Counted from the first letter of the stretch, positions 52,424-63,204 are shown. The stretch: 64,000 nucleotides of DNA from Drosophila persimilis (GCF_003286085.1 NW_020825313.1:3782001-3846000); one strand, 5' to 3'. The notes: a model not told the origin generated them from the sequence alone. Program-made: numbers and translations.

Positions 52424-55400
52424 GAATGTTAGAGGCCTGCGTAGTTAGCTCAGCATTCTTTTCCGGGATAGTGTTGTGCTTACCGAAACCTGGTTAAAGC
52501 CGGAGATTCTTAGTTCCGAGGTTTTAACAGGCCGGTACACAACTTTTAGGAAAGACCGTTCGTCTCGACGTGCAGGAGGGGTTCTGATTGCAGTGGACTC
52601 TAACTTCCCGACGGAACACTTCACCGTCCAAGTTCAACAGGAACTGGAATTCCTGTGTGTAAACGTGATTATTCTCGCTTTTGATATATTCATTTTTTGC
52701 TCGTATATTCCACCTTCTTCGCAACAATTGTCCGCATTAACCGCTGTATCTTCCTCGCTATCAGATAAAGATCATATGATAGTTCTTGGTGACTTCAACT
52801 TGCCAGGAACTGTCTGGTCTTCGGTAAAAGAGTAGACTAGTAACCTAGTGCCCATGTCACGACATGACTTTGTTGACGGCTTGCTTGACCTGTCCCTGTC
52901 TCAAGTCAACCATGTGAAAAATTCCTTGGGTCGATTGCTTGATTTGTGCTTTGTATCGGATCCGACCATAGTGTTGTTAACCCGAGCCCTTCCACTCACT
53001 ATACCTGAAGACGCCTACCATCCTACGTCCGAAGTGTCGCTAGATATAGGACCAGCTCTATTGGAACGGTCAAGTAGGCTACCTGAACGTGTCCGTTGCT
53101 TTCGTAAAGCCGAGTTTGCGACGCTTAATAACCTCATTAGGGATTTTGATTGGTTCGCTTTGTACTTGTGCACTGATGTCATAAAAGGCACAAACATTTT
53201 TTACAATGCTCTTGGCAGCTCTTGGAATCTTTTGATTCTTGTGTCCCGCTTTCTTGTCCGATTAGATCTGGAAAATCCCCATGGTTTACCAAAGAGTTAT
53301 CCAGTCTAAAAAACTTAAAATCAAGACTTAATAAAAAATTTCAAGAAATGGGCTCTCCTACTTCTCACTCTCGTTATGTAATAGCTCGGTCACAATTTTT
53401 AGTTCTTAATGCTCAATGCTATAAGAACTACCTATCTCGTTGCAGGATACGTTTTTCTCAGGACCCTAAACAGTTTTACTGCTTCGTAAACAGTAAGCGT
53501 AGAACGTCCGCACACCCATCCTCGCTGTCATTTTGTAATACGTCGGCAGATAATGATCAGGCAATTGCCGATTTTTTTGCCCAGTTTTTCCAAACAACCT
53601 ATTCTGAGGAACGCTACTCTGGTCAACCGTACCCATACGGATTACCGAAGTCGAACGGCATTTTCAGTCCCTTGTTAAAAGAATATTCCCTACTTCATGA
53701 TCTTCGACTAGTTAAGCCGGTGTTTTCACCGGGTCCAGACGGGGTTCCAGGTTGTGTACTCAGATACTGCACCGAGGCTCTGTGTGGACCATTGCTTAAA
53801 CTATTCACCCTGTCCATTGATTCCTCTTGCTTCCCCCCAATCTGGAAGGAATCGTTTATAATTCCTCTCCATAAAAAAGGTAGCAAGTCTGATGCAAAAA
53901 ATTATAGAGGTATAGCAAAGTTATCCGCTATTCCCAAATTGTTTGAGAAGGTTTTAGCTCCGAACTTGCAACATCTCTGCAAGTCACTTATATCTCCAAC
54001 TCAGCATGGATTTATAAGGCGGCGATCAACCACCACGAACTTGTTAGAGTTTACCTTTTTCATTATTAAAGGCTTTCAAGGTAACTTACAGACGGATGTT
54101 ATTTACACCGACTTTAGTAAAGCATTCGACTCTGTAAACCATTCCCCTTTAGCACATAAACTTGACCTTTTAGGGTTTCCGCCCAACCTCCTGAGATGGA
54201 TTTCTAGCTATCTTTGTTCTAGGTCTCAAAGAGTCCTCTTCAAAAACTCCCTCTCTTTACCAGTAAAGGTTTCTTCGGGAGTACCACAGGGCAGCCATCT
54301 AGGCCGCTTACTCTTCACACTCTTAATTAATGACTTGCCTTCATTATTAACATACTCTCGAGTACTTATGTCTGCGACTTAAACTCTGTGTCCAGTACAA
54401 GGACATTTCATTTCATTCTCGCTTGCAATCCGATCTCAATAGCTTTCAGTCATGGTGTTGTGCAAACTTGTTACACCTTAATGCCTCGAAATGCAAAGTT
54501 ATGACATTTCATCGTTCTAGCCCTTTGTTGGCTCCCTACACCCTATTTGGTGGTTCTCTTGAGAGAATTACCCTGGTGGATGATCTGGGTGTTATGTTAG
54601 ACCCAAAGTTAAAGTTTTCCGAACACATTTCTACCATGGTAAATAAGGCCATGGGTGTGCTTGGGTTTATAAAGAGGTGGTCAAAGGAATTTGACGACCA
54701 CTATATAACAAAGACTCTCTATACCTCGCTTGTTCGTCCGATCTTAGAATACGGCTCCTGTGTATGGTGCCCTCAGTACAAGCAAAGACTATACAATACC
54801 AAGATGTTGCATGAGGAACAAATTCTTTTTCAATTTTCGTTTGACGCTTCATGGTACGGGCGCGCGGGGCTATTACTTCAATTCTCTTTTACGCTACCTT
54901 CGCCTCCGAAATGCTACTCGGCTTGTGTCGAGAGAAAGAATACAAAAACAAAATATGAATCGTCTGCGTGCCGAAACCGTAGGGCAGCGTGGTCGCTGAT
55001 GTCTTTGGCGCGGCACAGTGGGGACTCAGCCGAAATAGTAAAAAAATTGTATGAGTGCTTTAGATAAATTCTAATAGAGAATTTTTCAAACCAAATTTTC
55101 CCACTGTGCCGCTCCAAAGACATCGGCGATCCGCGACCACCGCTTCGACGGTGCTGAGGCTCGAGAGTCCAGAATTGCCGAACAGACGAAACCGATGGGC
55201 AGCGGGGTCGCGGTAGAGACGAAGTACAGGCGAAAAGGGAATTGAAACCCCTCGCGCTCTCTCGTGCCTTTTGGGTTCTAATGTTAGGACCCGCCATAGA
55301 ACAGCTTTTTGGTCGCTCATGCAACATCTTGGTATTGTATAGTCTTTGGTACAAGGTACACCAGGACCGTATAGAATCAGTACAGAAAAACTTTTTACTC

Positions 55401-55769
55401 TTTGCTCTACGGGGCCTTAACTGGGATGCGGGTGTAAGACTCCCATCTTACTCTAGTAGACTACTATTAGTAAACCTCCCATCCTTAGTTAACCGTAGAA
55501 AAATGCTTGGTGTGATTTTTATGCACAACTTGATCGGGGGTGACATAGACAGCCCTGATCTGTTGAGCCGCATAAACTTCACGATACCTATTAGACTGAC
55601 TAGAAATTTTATACCGTTGTTCCTTCCACTTTGTAGATCGAATAATTCCTTGCATGAACCGTTTAGGGTCTTATGCTCGGATTATAATTCCCTCTACCAT
55701 ATTCTATCCAACACTAATTCTCTTCCTCTTATTAAATTATTAATCCTTACACACCTTTCTATTAATTAG
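52424..55769 (+). pseudogene. CR1 copy D ORF2
   Basis: Endonuclease: VLTETWLKPEILSSEV, VLIAVDSNFPTEHFT, LGDFNLPGTVWSSVKE then stop (tag, 52833-52835). 52848-53309 linker; 53222-54382 gives a 386-codon frame with PPxNRS-like linker, PIWKESFIIPLHKKGSKSDAKNYRGIAKL, LISPTQHGFIRRRSTTTNLLEF, VIYTDFSKAFDSVNHSPLAHKL (catalytic Asp) and SSGVPQGSHLGRLLFT. At 54370-54380 the YADD box is deleted (LMSAT then stop). 54423-55067 and 55350-55769 carry the C-terminus, split by the MITE. The best-conserved CR1 RT in the window apart from the missing catalytic box. Confidence 0.85.
54783..55348. mobile_element. MITE with 33-bp terminal inverted repeats and 7-bp TSD
   Basis: The first 33 bases (CAAAGACTATACAATACCAA...) are the exact reverse complement of the last 33 (55316-55348). 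Flanks are the 7-bp direct repeat gtacaag (54776-54782 and 55349-55355); in CR1 copies A and B the site is uninterrupted (cagtacaaagtacacc). Inner arms also pair imperfectly: 'gatgtctttgg(c/a)gcggcacagtggg' at 54997-55024 has its complement near 55098-55127, so the whole 566 bp can fold. No transposase. A 7-bp duplication is the size I recall for 1360/Hoppel P-superfamily elements; family not confirmed. Confidence 0.9.
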
Positions 55770-56046
55770 TAACTGTAGTGGTATTTGTATTTTGATTGCA
55801 TGCTTAGTTTCTTAGTAAGTTTAGTGCTAATTTTCCTCGAATGTTAGTCTAATATCTATCTTTCTTGCATGTTCGCGTTCGGTTCGGCATCGCACCGTGC
55901 GTCATGCGGCAGCACCCCTCGGTCGGTTGGGCAGGGGAGGGCTGCGTTTTGCCTGGGATCCGCGTCTAACAGCCTTCTGCTGGTTTCACACGGGCCACTT
56001 GACGGTGCAGTATGTCAACTGCATGTCAACGTCCAAGAAAAAAAAA

Positions 56047-56237
56047 AGTTGAGGTTCAGGGTGGCATACTGGAATGATTTGTATGAATTATGGGGGGCCT
56101 ATTCTTCTTCTTAGCCTTAAACTCCCTCACCACCAAATGCTCCGGCCAAAATTTGGCAGAGCAAATGGTGTCAAATTGAGTTGGGGAAATGCTTATCTTA
56201 AACGACGCTATCTCCCTGGCATAAGAGAAGTTAAAAA
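56047..56237 (-). mobile_element. CR1-like copy E fragment (ORF1 end)
   Basis: Antisense of the ORF1 3' end and junction: gttgaggttcagggtggcat, ggggggcctattcttcttct, caccaaatgctccggccaaaatttggc, tggcataagagaagtt; parallels 41680-41865 of copy B. Adjacent tail-to-tail with copy D after an A-rich run (56037-56048). Confidence 0.75.
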
Positions 56238-57152
56238 TCCTGCATCTATAAACTTTTCACCTGTCCATAAGTTTTTCGCTAATAGCAGCCACACCATATG
56301 TTGAATTTTTCGAATTAAAAGAAAAATGCTTACTTGGCTCAATAGTTGGCATTTTTACTGACAACAAAATATTTTACGCCTCTCCAATCGTCCACATATA
56401 TGTATGTATAATGATCAGAAATTGCCCACAGATGCCTTACCTTAAATTTCATTCTTCTGATCTGACATTTTTTATCAGAATTTACAGCTAGCGCAATCTA
56501 ATGCAAATCGTCGGTTTTCAATTTATACACCCGATGAGTTTGAACAAATTTAGAATATTATATCGCGACAAAATTGTATAAAAATGTATTTTTATTGAAT
56601 TTATTGCTCTGAAAACCTATTAAAATAGGAAAATGTTACATTTTTCGTAATTTTTTGCTATTTTTATGTTTTTCTTAAAAAATGATACTTGATAACATAT
56701 TGAAATAACTAAAAATCGCTGAAAATTATATAATTTTGGACTTTTTCATTATTTTTTTTACATATGTTTCCGTACTCATATAAAAAAATGAAAGTTCCGA
56801 AAGATACCAATAACATTTCAGATGAACATTGGTCGCATTAATCCTATGTGATTTGCAAGATCAAAAAGTATATTTTATAAACTGTGAAAGAGAATGAAAT
56901 TATTGTGGATTTCCCGCAGATATGGGCTTATCTAGTAGATAGCTATAGCTTCTTTCACTAATTTTACATTTTTTTTTCTTTCATTAACGCTTTGAATATT
57001 ATTAATTCGTAAACAAAAAACATCTGATTCTGCTAGAAAAATACTTGGAGTTCTGAATACTAGGCTTCACACCGAAAAATAAATCGCATACCTGAACTGA
57101 TTATTTAATTGCAAACGAATCTTAGGTTCCCTTCTGAAAATCTCAATTTTAG
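56238..57152 (+). other. AT-rich sequence, probably Graf intron
   Basis: No repeat family or frame recognised. It ends with a splice acceptor (tctcaattttag, AG at 57151-57152) for the first Graf exon. The remaining upstream exons (BAR domain and the start of the PH domain) are not seen in the window. Confidence 0.45.
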
Positions 57153-57439
57153 AGCCTTTTAAAGCAACATGGACAAAATACTATTGCACATTTAAAAAGC
57201 AAAAGCGCGAGTTTACCATGTTGCAGTTTAATCAGATGAATCACAACTTTACAAAACCTGAGGTACGAGAAGATGAGAAGCTGACGTTGTTCTCTTGCCA
57301 GCGAAGAGCCTCCGAATTCGAGAAGCGCTTTTGTTTTGATTTGACGTTTAAGGAGAAACCAGGAATCGTGTACACATTTCAAGCTTTGAGCGAGAAAGAC
57401 TACCGCTCCTGGCTAAGTGCAATGGATGGGACGGAGCCG
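57153..57439 (+). CDS. Graf: Graf exon: PH domain (C-terminal two thirds)
   Basis: Host gene exon between acceptor AG (57151-57152) and donor gtaagt (57440). With entry phase 2 it translates without stops: FKATWTKYYCTFKKQKREFT, ... LTLFSCQRRASEFEKRFCFD, GIVYTFQALSEKDYRSWLSA, MDGTEP. It aligns by eye with the PH domain of vertebrate GRAF (SWVKHYCTY..; CxRRxxxxEKRFCFD; ALSExDxxxWMxAMDGxEP). The invariant PH Trp is present. PH domains of the GRAF family bind phosphoinositides at membranes. Junction phase with the next exon is exact (GAG CCG | GCA). Confidence 0.85.
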
Positions 57440-57501
57440 GTAAGTTTAAACTTATAACGATTCATGTAACTAATAAAACCATATGTATTTACCCTGTAAA
57501 G

Positions 57502-57832
57502 GCATTTCTGGCACCCGGTAAGATAAAGGGTAACGAAGCATATCAACTAGACGAAACCGGCTTCATATTTGTTCGCCGATGCATTAACGTACTAGAAAGT
57601 CGTGGCCTTGAAGACGAAGGTATTTATCGTAAGAGTGGCGTGGGTACCAAAATTACCAAGCTTTTAGCACTGGGTATGAACCGAAAGGATACAGAAGATG
57701 TTTTTATCGAAGAAAAATATCGGGAACTTATGGAAAGCAATACAATTGCTAGCGCTCTCAAAATGTATCTTCGGAATCTGAGTGAGCCGCTGATGACTTA
57801 TCACTATCATACTCATTTCATTGAAGCCGCCA
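57502..57832 (+). CDS. Graf: Graf exon: RhoGAP domain, first part
   Basis: Acceptor ...ctgtaaag (AG 57500-57501), donor gtaagc (57833). Reads AFLAPGKIKGNEAYQLDETG, FIFVRRCINVLESRGLEDEG, IYRKSGVGTKITKL, ... NTIASALKMYLRNLSEPLMT, YHYHTHFIEAA. The arginine finger is in GIYR (codon 57628-57630) and the conserved SALKxYLRxLxEPL block follows. RhoGAP domains stimulate GTP hydrolysis by Rho GTPases (GRAF acts on RhoA/Cdc42). The intron before it is 62 bp, normal for Drosophila. No stop, frameshift or lost catalytic residue. Confidence 0.9.
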
Positions 57833-57890
57833 GTAAGCACTGAATTGCCTAAACCCCTTTGTGCATGGTAATATCTTTTCCGATCTTTAG

Positions 57891-57996
57891 AACAAGAAGG
57901 CCTCAATCAGCGAATAAATGAAGTCCATAAACTAGTCTACAAGTTACCACAGCCTAATTTTGAGATGCTTGACATGGTTATTAAGCATTTAACCGA
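57891..57996 (+). CDS. Graf: Graf exon: RhoGAP domain, continuation
   Basis: Acceptor ccgatctttag (AG 57889-57890), donor gtgagt (57997). With the leading base from the previous exon it reads KQEGLNQRINEVHKLVYKLP, QPNFEMLDMVIKHL, matching the RhoGAP helix ExRxxxIHxLVxxLPxxNxxxLxxLxxHL. The reading continues into another exon not present in the remaining 6 kb. The intron from 57997 is therefore more than 6 kb and full of transposons, or the gene is cut here. GRAF proteins usually end with an SH3 domain. Confidence 0.9.
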
Positions 57997-58070
57997 GTGA
58001 GTATCTAATAATTAAAGTATCTAATGAAACCAATTAGTTCAACTCTAGCAGTGATGCATTTATATATTAA

Positions 58071-59044
58071 TACCCGATACTTAGTCAGTATGGCTCTCCT
58101 CCGGCTGACGCCGCGAATATTAAACGACACGACAAAGAGTGCGTGCGAGAGAGACAGAAAATCAGTCTGAGCGTGACGTTGGGCGCTGCGTAGCCACTGC
58201 AAATTGATTTGTTCCTTTTGGCTATACAAATTATCCGATCTGATCCAGATTCCGCAACCGGATAGATATGGTTATTCTCTATGATTGTGCGTTTTTAGTT
58301 TTCTCGAGTCTGCAAAATTGTGGATTTTCGTCCTTTGTGGGGTCGGAAGGGGGGTGGGGCGAAATGTTGAGATATACGTTTTATAGTGAGATCTAACAGG
58401 GTGCAGTACGGACACTAAATTTGGTTATTCTAGCGTTAATAGTCTCTGAGATTTGTGGATGCCCCAGATTTTCGTCCTTTGCAGGGGCGGAAGGGGGTGT
58501 GGCGAAATTTTGACACAAAACGGTCAAGGTCCGATATCACAGGAGTGTGGATACCAAATTTGGTTGCTCTAGCTCTTATGGGTTCTGAGATCCTTGAACT
58601 CATATTTTGCAATTGGCAAACCGACCATGAAACCTGTGTGTTAGAGAGAGACAGAGCGAGAAAGAATGAAATTGTTTTCTTGATTCTGGCTATAATAACT
58701 ATACGATCTGGTTCAGATTTCGCACTATAGAATTTATAGTCATCTTCTACGATTCTGCGCTTTTAGTTTTCTCGTATCGTCGAAATTGTGGATGCCACAG
58801 ATTTTCGTTTTCACAAAAGTCTGGATCCAAAACATCGTTGTTCTAGCACTTATAGTCTTTGAGCACTAGGCGCTGATAGGGACGGACAGACAGACAGGGC
58901 TCAATCGACTCGGCTATTGATGCTGATCAAGAATATATGTATATACTTTATGGGGTCGGAAACGATTCCTTCTGGACGTTATACACATCCATTTTCACCA
59001 CAAATCTAATATACCCCAATACTCATTTTGAGTATCGGGTATAA
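58071..59044 (-). mobile_element. DINE-1-type Helitron copy 9, in Graf intron
   Basis: Left part aatacccgatacttagtcag then the tctcctccggctgacgcc block; right end attttgagtatcgggtata. The terminal hairpin segment beyond the 'cccgatac' word is missing, so the 3' end is truncated. It starts only about 70 bases after the exon's splice donor. It contains the GA-rich tract at 58643-58672. Confidence 0.85.
58643..58672 (+). promoter_or_regulatory. GA-rich tract in Helitron copy 9 (possible MSL-recognition-like site)
   Basis: agagagagacagagcgagaaagaatg-type sequence. Conserved in copies 1, 2, 3 and 6. From memory, related ISX Helitrons of an obscura-group species carry GA-rich MSL recognition elements used in dosage compensation. 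Whether this copy has the binding form is not decidable by eye. Confidence 0.3.
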
Positions 59045-59469
59045 AAATAAAGTATATGAAACATTTTTAATCTATCAAAAAAAGTCGGTTTGTTTCACAG
59101 CGAAACAAAAAGGTAAATTTTGTTTTAATTAGTACCAATTGGGTTGCCATTAAGATGACGGGAGCGGGAACGGCATATTGCGTTTTATTGTGTCGGCACA
59201 CCAAAAAATATTGTATACTCACAAGTATTGAGCACGTATTGAATTTGTTTTATATGAAAGATTTGGTTTGTTTTGTTCCTCATTTCTTACCCGTGTAAAC
59301 ACAATGTGGAAATAACTCGTTTTACTATTTTAACACTTGCTTTTTATCGATTGCATAATCAATTTTGAGTCACGTGTTTTTGATCCGACTCGCAGAATGG
59401 TTTGGTCTTTATGTTGTTTTCCCAATATTTGACTCGCTTTTTATGAAATCATTCAAGACACACCTGGTG
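59045..59469 (+). other. No gene recognised; presumably Graf intron
   Basis: Non-coding AT-rich sequence between Helitron copy 9 and the roo-like LTR. gtcggtttgtttcacagcgaaacaaaa (59085-59111) includes a small inverted repeat (tttgtttc/gaaacaaa). Confidence 0.4.
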
Positions 59470-59748
59470 TTAAGACCTTAAAAGAAAAGTCTAGGCATGA
59501 GTTGTAAATTCAAACTAAGTGCTGCATTGGTGAAGTGTTTTCTCCACTTGTGTTTTGTTATAGTATTTTGTAACTGGTTACAGATCTGTGTTTATACCCG
59601 AACAGTCATAATCACTTTATGTGATTTCTTTAAAGATCAGTTTTTTGGATACATGAGTGAATGTGTACAATAATCTATTTATGTTTAAACATTCTGCAAG
59701 GGGCCGAAAGTGGCATTGTATTGACGATAATATGTTCATGTTTGAACA
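59470..59748 (-). mobile_element. Roo-like BEL 3' LTR, internally deleted
   Basis: Antisense ends: tgttaagacc (59470) and catgtttgaaca (59748). The sequence is collinear with the solo LTR at 12667-13105 but shorter (279 vs 439 bp), and it has a partial duplication of the tgttca...ctgcaaggggccgaaagtggcattg block (59687-59720 and 59748-59775). It lies downstream of env and pol on the - strand. Confidence 0.75.
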
Positions 59749-59860
59749 TTCTGCAAAGGGCCGAAAGTGGCATTGTTTTGTATTTTGATTCTTGTGAACC
59801 TTTTTGTGTAAATTTTCTTTATAGCTATAATTACAAGTACAGATAATCATTTACAGTCAA

Positions 59861-60450
59861 TTACAGTGGGTAGGGAAGTGCTATCGTTTGCAGTCTTCGT
59901 GCTACTTTAATTCTTCTTACGGCATAGATTATTAATATTATCATTATTATGATTCCGATAATCAAGGCCGCATGTCCAGATACATGATGGAACTTAAGTC
60001 CTTTTAAGTCATGATGATCTTCTTTTAACAATTTTATTTCGTTTCTTAACTTATCCATTTCTTCTGTATGGTTAATTAATGGTACTGCTAATGGATTCCA
60101 AACAATTTTTGGTATTTTACTTATATTAATTGTATAAAAGGATGAAATGGGCTCGTAGCTTTCTGTTTGAAATCTGTGATGAGGTACGAGTATTTTATCA
60201 TCGGTTCGCACAGTACAACCATGTATTATTGTTAAAATGCCTTGTTGTGGAAGATCAATTAGTTCTTGATTTGAGTTACTACATTGAATTCTAGCATTAG
60301 TGTTTACTGGAACTTTGAAGAGCCAACTACCTTGCCTTTCTAATTGGACCCAAAAAGACCTTGTCTCTGCTATCTTCCTACAAACGCAATTTGAAATACC
60401 TTTTGGATTCTTTTGGAGTCATTTCTGAGTCTTGCTCTTCTGATTTAATT
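59861..60450 (-). pseudogene. Env-like C-terminus of the roo-like BEL element
   Basis: The open frame 60211-59861 ends with a helical, charged segment (HTEEMDKLRNEIKLLKEDHH), then a single hydrophobic transmembrane stretch (AALIIGIIIMIILIIYAVRR) and a short basic tail. This is the layout of the membrane end of envelope-like proteins found in roo-type BEL elements. The signal peptide, cleavage site and fusion region are missing: pol runs almost directly into it, so most of the gene is deleted. Not functional. Confidence 0.6.
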
Positions 60451-61687
60451 CCAGCTAGTGGACTCATTTTAGTTATAGGTCGTTTTATCAACCCGTCTTA
60501 ATGTTTTAAGGTTACTACTCTGACCATATTATCCCTACCTTTATGTATTTCTTCTATTTTTCGTAAGGGCCATCTAGCTGGGTGACAGGTTTCATCTTTT
60601 ATTAATACAATCTGCCCTTTTTTTGTCGCAGAGTGTGTAAATAATCTTCTTTCCATTTAATCCAAAATTCTCTTTTCATTTTCTGAATTAATCTCCATCT
60701 ATCCAGATTCCCGATTTTTTCCTGTGAAATTGTCTCAATCGGGCCAAATATTGGCCTTCCAATTATAAAATGTCCTGGTGTTAATACATCCAGATCGTCA
60801 ATATCATTTGTAGCTGTATACAAAGGGCGTGAATTTAGTACCGCTTCAATTTGACATAATAGAGTTGCCATTTCCTCATAGGTTAAATTATTGTCCGCAA
60901 TTACCCCTTTTAAGTGATATTTCACTGATTTTACCCCAGCTTCCCAAATACCTCCGAAGTGAGGTCCTGCCGGGGGAATAAAATGCCACTCGATCTGTTC
61001 TCTTTCTAATATTGAAACCACTTTTATGTTGTCTTTGAGGGCTTTTTGGTATTCCTCGTCTAATTTGCGCGAAGCTCCCACAAAGTTGGCTCCATTATCG
61101 GAAAAAATTTTTGCACATTTTCCTCTTCTTGAAAAAAATCTTCTAAGTGCAGCTAGAAATGCATCTGAAGTAAGATCGCTGACTACTTCCAAATGAATAG
61201 CTTTTGTCGCCATGCATACGAATACGGCAATATATCCCTTATAGGATTTCTGCCCCCGGTTTTTAGAGCATCGGATATGGTAAGGCCCGGCGAAGTCTAT
61301 ACCTGTATTTGTAAACGGGTGCGACATTGTACCTCTGTATTTCGGCAGATTTCCCATAATTCGTTCTGCAGTATTCTGTCGATACCTAGCACAGGTGACA
61401 CACTCTTTAAGTTTTTTCTTTAAACAATTTCTTAGCTCAAATATCCAAAACTTTCGCTGGATATAGTTTCGCATCAGATTAATTCCACCGTGCAATGTTT
61501 CTTTATGTGCATTCTTGATAATTAAAGACGTCAAGTGACACTTATCTAAAATCAAGGGATGTTTAACCTCAAATTCCGCGTTGGAGTTTTGCAATCTACC
61601 TCCAACTCGTAACAATCCGTCTATATCTAAGAACGGATTTAAGCTTAATAGTTTATTTTTTGTTTCTATTTCCTTTTTATTAATTAG
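60451..61687 (-). pseudogene. Roo-like BEL pol: integrase
   Basis: 61615-60602 is an uninterrupted 337-codon frame: LRVGGRLQNSNAEFEVKHPL, zinc domain (HKETLHGG...CVTCARYRQ), GIDFAGPYHI (Asp), YIAVFVCMATKAIHLEVVSD, FSDNGANFVGA (Asp), GGIWEAGVKSVKYHL (Glu), LNSRPLYT, PGHFIIGRPI. All catalytic residues intact. The C-terminus continues in shifted frames to about 60450 (CHPARWPLRKIEEIHKGRDNMVRVV). It is in the same frame as the RT/RNase H part, separated only by a TAG at 61688-61690 within a gctagctagcta run. Confidence 0.9.
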
Positions 61688-63172
61688 CTAGCTAGCTATT
61701 TCGGAACCGAATTGGATAGCTTGTTGTTGTTTTACTATTAATACTTTGGCGCTCTTAATCTCCTTCACTGTCAAAAATGAAGGAAATTCTTTCTTTTTGG
61801 TTTTGATTTGAATAAACCTCAATACATATGCAATGACTCTTTCTAGTTTATGCATACAAGAATATTTTTGTAATAATTCACAAAAAATGTTATTTTTTGC
61901 TATTACCATTGTTGTGCTCACAAATAATTTTTCTTCAATTTCCTCTTTTGGCCAATGTTCCTTATATTTCGCCAACCATTGAGGCCCTTTCCACCAAATC
62001 TTAAAATCTTTTAGCTTATCTGCAGTAATGCCCCTTGATGTTACATCTGCTGGATTGTCTTCAGTTCTAGCGTGTCCCCATTTAATTTCCTTAATCTTTC
62101 TTATTTCGTCAGTTCGACGCCTGATAAACTTGTCTTTATTGTCTCCATTCTTCATCCAGGCTAGAGTAATAGTAGAATCACTCCAGGCATAACACTCTAC
62201 ATTACTTCCAACCGCTACTTTCACCCGTTGAATTAATTTTGCCAGAATATGTGCTGCACAAAGTTCTAATTTTGGAATAGTTTTCCGATTCTTCTTTGGA
62301 TTAACTTTGCTTTTGCTGGCTATTATAATTGTAGAACTATCTACCTTGGCATACACTACGGCAGCATAAGCCTTTTCGGATGCATCGGCAAACCCATGAA
62401 TTTGCATCGACTTATTGTGCGGAGAATTTAGCCATCTTGGTATCCGAATGCTCTGCAATTCTGTTAAACTATCTTTAAACGAATTCCATTCCCGAGTATT
62501 ATGTCGTGATAATTCTTCATCCCAATTTTTGTTTTCTAGCCAAAGTTTTTGAACAAAAAATTTTCGGACATGTGTCACTGGAGACAGCCGGCCTAAGGCG
62601 TCATACATCTTGGCTAAGGTAGATAATTCTATTCTGTTTTTATTTTTCCTAATTGGTTCATAATGCAAGTTGAACCTAAACTTGTCTTCAACCGGTTCCC
62701 ATTGTAGTCCTAAGGTTTTGACGGATTCATTCTCCTCAATGGTTAATACTTTATTTTCTTGGTCATCTCTAATGCCTTCTATAATTTCGAGGATATTTGT
62801 TATCCACTTTCTTAAGTTAAACATAACCGCATTAAACTCCCGGGTAACTTCCGTTACATGCTTTTTAGCATGTAGTATAGTGTCGGCACCTGTCATCAGG
62901 TCGTCCATATAAAAATTATTTTTTATGATTTCCCTAATTGCTTGATTTTTGCAATTGTCTGCTATTGCAACAAGCACCCTAGTTGATAAGTAGGGTGCTG
63001 AAGCTAAACCGTACGTAACCGTTGTGAGTTTATACTCTTTTAACCTTTCGTTTGGATTATCTCTCAAAATTGTATGCAAATATTGTTGATCTTCTTTATC
63101 AACATTAATTTTCCGGGACATCTTTTCAATGTCCGCAGATATTACAAATGGCCATTTACGCCATTTCACCAC
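61688..63172 (-). pseudogene. Roo-like BEL pol: reverse transcriptase and RNase H
   Basis: 494 codons open. RT: FVISADIEKMSRKI (Asp), LTTVTYGLASAPYLSTRVL, NNFYMDDLMTGAD (YMDD). Then LSTLAKMYDALGRLSPVTHVRKFFVQKLW, LTELQSIRIPRW, RNase H IHGFADASEKAYAAVVYAKV, IPKLELCAAHILAKLIQ, CYAWSDSTITLAWM, FIRRRTDEIR, GHARTEDNPADVTSRGITADKLKDFKIWW. All catalytic residues present; the youngest-looking polymerase in the window. The RT N-terminus, protease and gag are missing at 63172 where another element begins. Confidence 0.9.
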
Positions 63173-63204
63173 ATGATATAATTTAAACTTGTATTATCCT
63201 TTAT
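63173..63204. other. Junction between roo-like pol and the next non-LTR element
   Basis: T/A-rich stretch (tttatttaaactatcaaaataaaaaag up to 63223) probably representing the 3' end of the non-LTR element at 63205-64000 in antisense. Confidence 0.4.

Larger units (their letters stand above)
51213..56035 (+). mobile_element. CR1-like copy D, near full length, carrying a MITE
   Basis: 5' end tcgttctctttcgtagtgat (51214) equals that of copy B. 5' UTR to 51584, ORF1 from 51585, ORF2 from about 52424 to 55769, then the 3' region ending gtgcagtatgtcaactgcatgtcaa at ~56030. A 566-bp inverted-repeat element sits at 54783-55348. ORF1 has a frameshifting deletion and the RT YADD box is lost, so it is dead, but length and both termini are kept. 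Confidence 0.85.
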
